A DNA stretch of 64,000 bases from Caulobacter sp. NIBR2454 (lineage in GTDB: Bacteria; Pseudomonadota; Alphaproteobacteria; Caulobacterales; Caulobacteraceae), in contig NZ_CP114871.1 in NCBI RefSeq assembly GCF_027474405.1, positions 1,048,501 to 1,112,500 of the forward strand, given 5' to 3'. Positions 57,458-64,000 of this stretch are shown in pieces (position 1 is the stretch's first letter; every line of letters begins with the position of its first letter). Under the pieces are notes generated by a model. It was not told the origin of the DNA, did not search any database, and saw only the letters and a list, made by a program, of their open reading frames with translations. Both the position numbers and the translations under genes were made by a program.

Positions 57458-59119
57458 ATGGCCGAACGCTACGACTACATCATCATCGGCGCGGGCTCCG
57501 CTGGCTGCGTGCTGGCCGCCCGTCTGACGGAAGACCCCAACACCAAGGTCCTGCTGCTGGAGGCCGGCGGCCGGGACAACTCCCTGCTGGTCAAGATGCC
57601 CGCCGGGGTGGGCGAGCTGATCAAGGCCAAGGGCGACTACAACTGGGGCTTCTGGACCGAGGCCGAGCCGCATCTCAACGACCGCCGCCTGTGGTGGCCG
57701 CGCGGCAAGGGTCTGGGCGGGTCATCCTCGATCAACGGCATGATCTACATCCGCGGCCACGCCCGCGACTACGACCAGTGGCGCCAGATGGGCCTAGCCG
57801 GTTGGTCCTATTCGGAGGTGCTGCCCTACTTCAAGAAGTCCGAGACCTTCGAGGGCGGTCCTTGCGACTACCACGGCGGGGAGGGGCCGCTGCACGTCTC
57901 CCGCGCCGCATCGCCCAACCCGATCTATTCCAGCATCATCGAAGCCGGCCGCCAGGCGGGACATCCGGTGACCAAGGACTTCAACGGTCACCAGCAGGAA
58001 GGTTGGGGGCCCTACGACCTGACCATCCGCGATGGCCAGCGCTGGAGCGCCTCGGCCGCCTACCTGCGACCGGCGCTGAAACGATCCAACCTCACCATCG
58101 AGATCGAAGCGCGGACCACCAAGATTCGCATCGAGAACGGCCGGGCCGTCGGCGTCGACTACGCCCAGGGCAAGAACGCCGAGGCCAAAACCGCCTATGC
58201 CGACGCCGAGGTGCTGCTTTGCGCCGGCGCCGTGCAGTCGCCCCATGTCCTTCAGCTGTCGGGAATCGGCGATCCGGACGAACTGCGCAGGCACGGAATC
58301 AGCGTCGTCCATGAGTCCAAGGGCGTCGGCGCCAACCTGCAGGACCACCTGGACGTGACCCTCAGCTGGGACTGCACCAAGCCGATCACCGCCTACTCTT
58401 ATAACAAGGGGCTGAAGAAGCTCGCGACCGGCCTCAACTACATGCTGTTCGGTCAGGGTTTCGGGCGGCAGAACTTTCTGGAATCGGGCGCCTTCCTCAA
58501 ATCGCGCCCCGACCTCGACCGGCCCGACCTGCAAATCCACGTGGTGCTCGCCATCATGCAGGAGCACGGCAAGATTCAGGTCGAAAAGGACGGCTTCACC
58601 CAGCACGTCTGCCAGCTTCGCCCCGAAAGCCGCGGCCGCATCGGCCTGTCCTCGGCCGACCCGTTCGCAGATCCGGCCATCTTCGCCAATTATCTGGCGA
58701 CGGAAGAGGATCGCCGCGCCATGCGCGAGGGGGTCAAGATCGCCCGTGACGTGGCCGCGCAGGCCGCTCTCGACCCCTATCGTGGGGCCGAACACGCCCC
58801 AGGCGCCGATGTGAAGACCGACGCCCAGATCGACGACTGGATCCGCCGCACGGGTGAGACGATCTATCACCCCGTCGGCACCTGCCGCATGGGCGTGGCG
58901 GGCGACGCCATGGCGGTGGTCGATGATCAGCTGCGGGTCCAGGGAATCGCCGGCCTGCGGGTCATCGACGCCTCGGTCATGCCCAATCTCGTGGGCGGCA
59001 ATACCAACGCCCCGACCATCATGATCGCCGAAAAGGCCGCCGACCTGCTGCGCGGGCGGCCGATGCTGGCCCCGCTCGATGTTCCGGTGTTCGGCGACGA
59101 ACGCATGGCCGCCGCCTGA
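57458..59119 (+). CDS. GMC family FAD oxidoreductase (choline dehydrogenase-like)
   Basis: 553 aa from ATG 57458 (an in-frame GTG lies at 57449). FAD motif DYIIIGAGSAGCVLAARLTEDP, GMC signature 1 GKGLGGSSSINGMIYIRGHARDYD, signature 2 GAVQSPHVLQLSGIG, and the C-terminal active-site His in YHPVGTCRMG with NTNAPTIMIAEKAADL. It oxidises alcohols using FAD; the alcohol is unknown. An aldo/keto reductase follows 36 bp later in the same direction. Confidence 0.93.
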   Translation: MAERYDYIIIGAGSAGCVLAARLTEDPNTKVLLLEAGGRDNSLLVKMPAGVGELIKAKGDYNWGFWTEAEPHLNDRRLWWPRGKGLGGSSSINGMIYIRGHARDYDQWRQMGLAGWSYSEVLPYFKKSETFEGGPCDYHGGEGPLHVSRAASPNPIYSSIIEAGRQAGHPVTKDFNGHQQEGWGPYDLTIRDGQRWSASAAYLRPALKRSNLTIEIEARTTKIRIENGRAVGVDYAQGKNAEAKTAYADAEVLLCAGAVQSPHVLQLSGIGDPDELRRHGISVVHESKGVGANLQDHLDVTLSWDCTKPITAYSYNKGLKKLATGLNYMLFGQGFGRQNFLESGAFLKSRPDLDRPDLQIHVVLAIMQEHGKIQVEKDGFTQHVCQLRPESRGRIGLSSADPFADPAIFANYLATEEDRRAMREGVKIARDVAAQAALDPYRGAEHAPGADVKTDAQIDDWIRRTGETIYHPVGTCRMGVAGDAMAVVDDQLRVQGIAGLRVIDASVMPNLVGGNTNAPTIMIAEKAADLLRGRPMLAPLDVPVFGDERMAAA

Positions 59120-59155
59120 CGTTATGAGTCGAACCCCCTCCGTCGGAGCCTTCTG

Positions 59156-60100
59156 ATGCGCAAACGTCCCCTCGGCCGGTCCGGTCTGTCCATCGCCCCG
59201 CTGATGTTCGGCGGCAACGTGTTCGGCTGGACCGCTGACGAGGCGACGTCGTTCGCCCTTCTCGACGCTTTCGTGGACGGGGGATTCGACGCCATCGACA
59301 CAGCCGACGTCTATTCGGCCTGGGTCCCGGGCCACACCGGCGGGGAATCAGAGACCATCATCGGCAAGTGGCTGAAGAATCGGGGCCGCCGCGACGACGT
59401 GATCATCGCCACCAAGGTCGCCAAGTGGCCCAAACGCCCCGGCCTGTCCGCCGCCAACATCATCGCGGCGGCCGAGGAATCGCTCCAGCGTCTGCAGACC
59501 GACGTCATAGACCTCTATCAATCCCACGAGGACGACGAAAAGACGCCCATCGACGAGACGCTCGAAGCCTATGACCGCCTGATCATGGCGGGGAAGGTGA
59601 GGGCGATCGGGGCCTCCAACTTCACCGCGCCGCGCCTGGCCGAGTCGCTGAAGGTCTCCGCCGACAAGGGCCTGCCCCGCTACGAGACCCTGCAGCCTGG
59701 TTACAATCTCTATGACCGTTCGGAATTCGAGTCGGGCCTCGAGGTTGAGGTGCTGGAGAACGAGATCGGGGTGATCTGCTACTACGGGCTGGCCAGCGGC
59801 TTCCTCACCGGCAAGTACCGAAGCGAGGCCGACCTGGGCAAAAGCCCGCGCGGTCGCGGGGTGAAGAAGTATCTGAACGAGCGCGGCCTGCGAATCCTCG
59901 CCGCCCTGGACATCGTGTCGGCTGAACTCGGCGCGACCCAGGCCCAGGTGGCGCTTGCCTGGCTTATGGCCCGCCCGTCGATCACCGCGCCAATCGCCAG
60001 CGCCACCAGCGTCGAACAACTCAATGACCTGATGGGCGCGGCGCGACTCTCCCTGACGGACGAGCAGGTGCTGCGGCTGGATACGGCCAGCGCGGCCTAG
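59156..60100 (+). CDS. Aldo/keto reductase
   Basis: 314 aa. LGRSGLSIAPLMFGGNVFGWTADE start, catalytic Asp, Tyr and Lys in AIDTADVYS and ATKVAKWP, His in QSHEDDE; ASNFTAPRL and the C-terminal NADPH-binding SATSVEQLNDL. The (beta/alpha)8 fold is complete. Probably co-transcribed with the GMC oxidoreductase, suggesting linked alcohol/aldehyde chemistry (inference). The stop overlaps that of the PAS gene (CTAG, 60097-60100). Confidence 0.93.
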   Translation: MRKRPLGRSGLSIAPLMFGGNVFGWTADEATSFALLDAFVDGGFDAIDTADVYSAWVPGHTGGESETIIGKWLKNRGRRDDVIIATKVAKWPKRPGLSAANIIAAAEESLQRLQTDVIDLYQSHEDDEKTPIDETLEAYDRLIMAGKVRAIGASNFTAPRLAESLKVSADKGLPRYETLQPGYNLYDRSEFESGLEVEVLENEIGVICYYGLASGFLTGKYRSEADLGKSPRGRGVKKYLNERGLRILAALDIVSAELGATQAQVALAWLMARPSITAPIASATSVEQLNDLMGAARLSLTDEQVLRLDTASAA

Positions 60101-60645
60101 GCGATCCGCCGTCCGTCCAGGGTCGCCAGCCGCAGGGCCGGCGCATTGGCGACCGCTGGGTCGGCCCAGTGGATCGAGTGCAGCAGCATCGGCTCGACGA
60201 TCTCGTCATTGAGTCGCTGCAGCGGGGCGGTCGGCTGATACAGGCCGATATAGCGGTCCACCTCGCCATCCGGTCCGGCCAGAGGCGCCAGCAGCACCTC
60301 CATGCTGGCCGGATGCATCCCTTCGGCGACCAACTCGGTGGTGATGACCACGGGCTCGGCCACGCGGCGGATCGATTCGAGCGCCGCCTGAACCTTGGGT
60401 CTATCCCCGACGGACCAGAGGCGAAGACCGTTCTTGCCATTCAGTCCGCTGCCGTGAATCGCCGAAAGAAATCCCCCCGCCAGCCGGAAGGGGTAAATTC
60501 CAGGTCCCTCGCGACCAAGGATGAAGACTTGCGGCAGCAGCTTGGCGAAATCCGCCGGATCGATGTCCCTGCGCGATGGCGCGCCTGCTTCAACGCGTCG
60601 CGCTGTCCAGCTGTCGATCAGCGTCTGCGTGCCGGGATGGAACAT
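60097..60645 (-). CDS. PAS domain protein (PAS_5/DUF1457 type)
   Basis: 182 aa. One PAS_5-type domain: DIDPADFAKLLPQVFILGRE, PGIYPFRLAGGFLSAIHGSGLNGKNGLRLW, RYIGLYQPTAPLQRL. No output domain. These are abundant in alphaproteobacteria as small sensory or adaptor proteins; ligand and partner are unknown. 95 bp upstream is the end of the M16 peptidase gene. Confidence 0.87.
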   Translation of the reverse strand: MFHPGTQTLIDSWTARRVEAGAPSRRDIDPADFAKLLPQVFILGREGPGIYPFRLAGGFLSAIHGSGLNGKNGLRLWSVGDRPKVQAALESIRRVAEPVVITTELVAEGMHPASMEVLLAPLAGPDGEVDRYIGLYQPTAPLQRLNDEIVEPMLLHSIHWADPAVANAPALRLATLDGRRIA

Positions 60646-60739
60646 CGGGGCGCTCCTCGCGCGGTCACGGGCGACCGCACGAGGCTTGCTTGCGATATTC
60701 GGGCCAGAGCCATCTGTCCCATTCTGGCACGGTCCGGCG

Positions 60740-63610
60740 CTATTTCTCCGGGACGATCACCAGTCTCCAGGCCCTATCGTCGCCTAGATAGAGCTGAGCG
60801 GCTTTCTGCACGTCTTCTGGTGAAATCCGCTCGATCCCCGCCTGCACGGAACGGGTGGCGTCGAGACGGCGAGGATCGGTCTGGCCGCCGGACAGCTGGC
60901 TGACCCAGTACTCGTTTGTCACCCGCGCCTTCTCCAGGCCTTCGAGGCGGGGCTTCTTGGCGCGCTCCAGCTCGTCGGCGGATGGCGGCTTGGTCCGCAG
61001 CTCGGCGGCGATCTCGGAAACCGTCTTGAACACCGCGTCCAATGTGGTCGGCGGCGCCTCGACGCTGACGGCTACATAGCCGAAGTCGGTCCACACGAAC
61101 GAGGCGGTCGAACCCGCCGACGGCGAATAGGTCGCCCCCTGCTTCTCGCGCAGCTCGTCCTGCAGGCGCAGGCGGAAGATGTCGGCCAGGATCGTCGTGT
61201 TCCGCGCCTGCTGCGGGTTGGAGAAGAAGTCCGCCGTTTTCCAGGCGATATAGGCCATGCCCTGGTCGGCGCGACCCTTGTGTGTCAGGCGAACGGGCGT
61301 CGCATTGGGCGCCGGGAAGGTCGTGACCCGGGTTTCCGCCGCCGGCGCCGCGGCAGCGGGGCGGGGGGGCAGGGCGCCGAAGGTTTCGGCCACCGCCTGG
61401 GTCGCCTTCTCCACGGTGATGTCACCGACGATGATCACCTCGATCTGACCCTCGGCTAGCGGCGCCAGCTGGGTCTTCAGGTCGTCGATTCGGGCGTCCG
61501 CCATCTCCTTGCGAGAGGGGAAGGTGAAGCGGCGGTCGCCGCCGCGCAGCAGGCCGGGCAGATCGCGGGCCAGGACCCCATTGTCGGTGGCCTCATACTG
61601 ATCGTGCAGGGTCTGGCCGAAAGTCTTGATCCGCTGGAAGGCCTCGGGCCGCCAGCCGGGTTCGGTCACATAGGCGGCCAGCACCTGAAGCTCCGTCGGC
61701 AGGTCGGCGGGGCGGGTGCCGCCGCTCAGGACGAAGGCGTCGTCCTCCAGGCTCAACTGCGCGCCCCAGACCTTAGAGGCCAGGACTCGCTCCATGTCCT
61801 GGGCGCCGATCTTCTTCAGCCCGCCTTCCGCGAAGGCGGATGCCGACCACGTCGCGCTCTGGCGATCACGGGGCAGGTCCAGATAGCCGTCGCCGATCCG
61901 CACCTTCACCAGCACCTGGTCGTCACGGAACTTGGTGGGCTTCACGGTCAGGCGCACGCCGTTCTCGAACCGCAGGAAGGTCGCGTCGAGATCGGTGAAG
62001 TCCCTCTGCTCGGCCACTTTACCCATCGGGCCGAAGGTCTGGTACGGCCACTCGATGGCTGCCGACGCCAGCAGAGGCGTGGCTTCCACCTTGCGGGAGG
62101 CGGCCAGTTCGTCGGCCAGGGCCTTGTCGCCGCCCTGGACCGGCGAGCCGGTGGACAGGATCGTCACCGGGCCCGCCCCCTCGAACGCCTTCTTCACCGC
62201 GTCCGAGACGGTCTCGGCCTTCAGGTCCTTCACCGCCTCGTTGAACCAGGCCAGATCCTGGGCGGGAGCCGTCACCACCTGATGGTCGTCCAGGCTGCCG
62301 ACGATGATGTTGGCCAGGCTAGGCGTGCGCCGGGTCGCGGCGCCGGCCACGCTGGCCTCCAGCATGGTGCGGATTTCGGCGATCTCGCGATCGAGCTCCT
62401 CCTGCCGAACCCCGTACCGGGCGATCCGGCGTTGCTCCAGATCGATGGCCGCCAGCGCCTGACGCCAGCCTGTCGGCTGCGCGGTGGCGCTGATCGTGGT
62501 CGCCTTGGCCGCATGGAATTGGTCGAACGAGAACGCGCCGGCGCCGATGAACTGCGGATCGGACCCCCGGCTCAAAGCGCTGAAGCGACGATTGAGCACC
62601 GCAAATCCCAGCCGCTGAATCAGGTCGCGCTTTCGACGGGCGGCGGTGTCGAGCGCCAGGTCCGGCGGCGAAAGCCACGTCAGCTGCAGCGAGGTGGCGG
62701 CTCCCGGCTGGACGATGACCTTGGCGTCCACGCCGCGTTTGGCGATGTCTCCAAGGTCTGGATCGACGCCGGCCGGACCCACGCCCCGCCAGTCGGAGAA
62801 CCTGGCCTTGATCCGGGCTTCCATGGCGTCGACATCGAAGTCGCCGACCACCACCAGCACCGCCCGCTCAGGGCGATAGAAGCGTTGGTAATAGTCGACT
62901 AGCTGCTCACGCGGCGCGGTCTTGATCACCTCGACCTGGCCGATGGGCAGGCGCTGTGGCGGACGCTGGCCCTTGAGCAGGAAGGCCAGGCTTTCCTTGA
63001 ACACCCGATAGGACGGCGTATCGCGATCGCGCTCCTCGGACAGCACCACGCCGCGTTCGCGATCAACGGCCTCGCCGGTGATGGTCAGCTCGCTGGCCAC
63101 GTCGCGCATCAGATCAAGGCTGACCTTGACCGTCTCATCGTCGGTCTTGGGCAGGTCGAGCTTGTAGATCGTCTCGTTCCACGAGGTAGAGGCGTTGGTG
63201 TCGGCGCCGAAGGCCAAGCCGTGGCGCTCCAGGATCTTGATCATCTCGCCCTCGGGCACGGTCTTGGAGCCGTTGAAGGCCATGTGCTCGAGGAAGTGGG
63301 CCAAGCCCTGCTGGGCGTCGGTCTCCATCAGCGAGCCGGCGTCGAAGCGCAGGCGGATCGAGGCTTGTCCCGGCGGCGTGGCGTTACGCTGGATGGCGTA
63401 GCGCATGCCGTTGGGCAGGGCGCCGAAACGGATCGACGGGTCCGGTGCGATGTCCGAAACAGCCTGGGGCCATTGCCCGACCGTCTGGGTCGATGCCGCC
63501 GCGGCCTTGTCGCCGCCGAGGAAGGGAAGGGCCGACGCGCCGCCGACGGCGCAGATCGAAAGGGCGAGGATAGAGGCCGTAATCAGGAGCGGCCGGGACG
63601 TGCGCAGCAT
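60740..63610 (-). CDS. M16 family zinc metallopeptidase (two-repeat, exported)
   Basis: 956 aa from ATG 63610; the in-frame extension to 63685 lacks a signal. Signal peptide MLRTSRPLLITASILALSICAVGGASA. The inverted zinc motif HFLEH (105-109) with a downstream Glu is intact in the N-terminal repeat; the C-terminal repeats are non-catalytic, as in insulinase/pitrilysin-type enzymes. R/Y-containing C-domain motifs are present. It would degrade peptides in the periplasm. The partial rhomboid gene is divergent. Confidence 0.92.
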   Translation of the reverse strand: MLRTSRPLLITASILALSICAVGGASALPFLGGDKAAAASTQTVGQWPQAVSDIAPDPSIRFGALPNGMRYAIQRNATPPGQASIRLRFDAGSLMETDAQQGLAHFLEHMAFNGSKTVPEGEMIKILERHGLAFGADTNASTSWNETIYKLDLPKTDDETVKVSLDLMRDVASELTITGEAVDRERGVVLSEERDRDTPSYRVFKESLAFLLKGQRPPQRLPIGQVEVIKTAPREQLVDYYQRFYRPERAVLVVVGDFDVDAMEARIKARFSDWRGVGPAGVDPDLGDIAKRGVDAKVIVQPGAATSLQLTWLSPPDLALDTAARRKRDLIQRLGFAVLNRRFSALSRGSDPQFIGAGAFSFDQFHAAKATTISATAQPTGWRQALAAIDLEQRRIARYGVRQEELDREIAEIRTMLEASVAGAATRRTPSLANIIVGSLDDHQVVTAPAQDLAWFNEAVKDLKAETVSDAVKKAFEGAGPVTILSTGSPVQGGDKALADELAASRKVEATPLLASAAIEWPYQTFGPMGKVAEQRDFTDLDATFLRFENGVRLTVKPTKFRDDQVLVKVRIGDGYLDLPRDRQSATWSASAFAEGGLKKIGAQDMERVLASKVWGAQLSLEDDAFVLSGGTRPADLPTELQVLAAYVTEPGWRPEAFQRIKTFGQTLHDQYEATDNGVLARDLPGLLRGGDRRFTFPSRKEMADARIDDLKTQLAPLAEGQIEVIIVGDITVEKATQAVAETFGALPPRPAAAAPAAETRVTTFPAPNATPVRLTHKGRADQGMAYIAWKTADFFSNPQQARNTTILADIFRLRLQDELREKQGATYSPSAGSTASFVWTDFGYVAVSVEAPPTTLDAVFKTVSEIAAELRTKPPSADELERAKKPRLEGLEKARVTNEYWVSQLSGGQTDPRRLDATRSVQAGIERISPEDVQKAAQLYLGDDRAWRLVIVPEK

Positions 63611-63732
63611 CAAGACGCCTAGACGTGGAAAAGGGCGCGCACCTTCGCCGTCTGTTGCGGCGCAAGCAAGGCGGCGTTTCGACAACGCGATTCCCGTGGC
63701 CTCGCGATGCGTGATCGCTCATATGAAGAGTG

Positions 63733-64000
63733 ATGTACGAGATTAACGATCCCGCGCCCCCGCCGCGCGAGCCCGCGTTCAATGCGCCATGGCCGGCGCT
63801 TCTGCTCACCGTGGCCATCGCGGGGTCCTATCTGCTGCAGACCCGCCTTTTGGATGATGCGGGCGTCTACGCTCTGGCTCTGGTGCCGGCCCGGTTGCAG
63901 GCCGGCGAATGGGGCGGACTCGTCACCTCGATCTTCCTGCATGGCGGCTGGATGCACGTCCTGCTCAACAGCGCTTTCGCCCTGGCGTTCGGCACGCCGA
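63733..64000 (+). CDS. Rhomboid family intramembrane serine protease (N-terminal part, cut by window edge)
   Basis: At least 89 residues from ATG 63733. After a Pro-rich cytoplasmic start come a membrane helix (PALLLTVAIAGSYLLQ) and the conserved loop FLHGGWMHVLLNSAFALAFG, the second-helix motif of rhomboids. The catalytic GxSG and His helices lie beyond the window, so activity cannot be judged. Divergent from the M16 peptidase, with a 122-bp intergenic region. Confidence 0.8.
   Translation, partial: MYEINDPAPPPREPAFNAPWPALLLTVAIAGSYLLQTRLLDDAGVYALALVPARLQAGEWGGLVTSIFLHGGWMHVLLNSAFALAFGTP

Overview
The window is a high-GC, gene-dense stretch of an alphaproteobacterial chromosome, most like Caulobacter or a close relative in the Caulobacterales. 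Pointers are recA next to alaS with an alphaproteobacterial LexA box (GTTC-N7-GTTC type), a DUF1476 F1-ATPase zeta inhibitor, a DUF3126 protein, a TorF-type porin, and many Tat-exported or lipoprotein products. No plasmid, phage structural, transposase or CRISPR sequence is visible. Species assignment is inference.

Layout. 0-8 kb: two tandem DUF885 proteins (the first cut by the window edge), a degenerate EAL protein, recA, alaS and a NUDIX gene. 8-17 kb: VOC protein, icd, a hybrid histidine kinase, a class A beta-lactamase-like protein that has lost its catalytic residues, a TrmJ-type methyltransferase, and the formaldehyde detoxification pair frmA-fghA. 16.8-19.5 kb: an accessory island with a polymorphic toxin (CdiA-CT-like nuclease end), a candidate immunity gene that seems to start at a CTG overlapping the toxin stop, and a divergent two-helix membrane protein. 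19.5-24.8 kb: rpsD, two paralogous lipoproteins around a serine hydrolase, two tandem paralogous secreted proteins, and a thioesterase/grxD/bolA/VOC cluster behind purL.

24.7-34.7 kb is a purine biosynthesis region on the minus strand (purB, purC, purS, purQ, purL). It is interleaved with a class V aminotransferase, a DUF3291 protein and two paralogous 2OG-Fe(II) oxygenases that bracket purB. 34.7-44.3 kb holds two paralogous MFS transporters, a GST, msrPQ, a DUF3313 lipoprotein, radC-map-sfsA and a CinA-N-like protein. 44.4-47.7 kb holds a five-module RTX protein, tRNA-Leu(UAA) and a porin with a dense run of palindromes upstream. 47.7-64 kb: SDR, queF, nitroreductase, NUDIX, cysE, LysR, DUF3126, a divergent MFS/TetR pair with twin palindromic operators, PhoH, a gamma-carbonic-anhydrase-like protein, a second GST, GMC oxidoreductase, aldo/keto reductase, a PAS protein, a large M16 peptidase, and the start of a rhomboid protease.

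Most of the window is housekeeping. The least ordinary parts are the toxin/immunity island, the pseudo-beta-lactamase, the oxygenase-purB-oxygenase operon, the periodic RTX protein, and the repeated 4-bp stop-codon overlaps between convergent genes (seven firm cases plus one tentative). Several palindromes look like operators with no assigned regulator.
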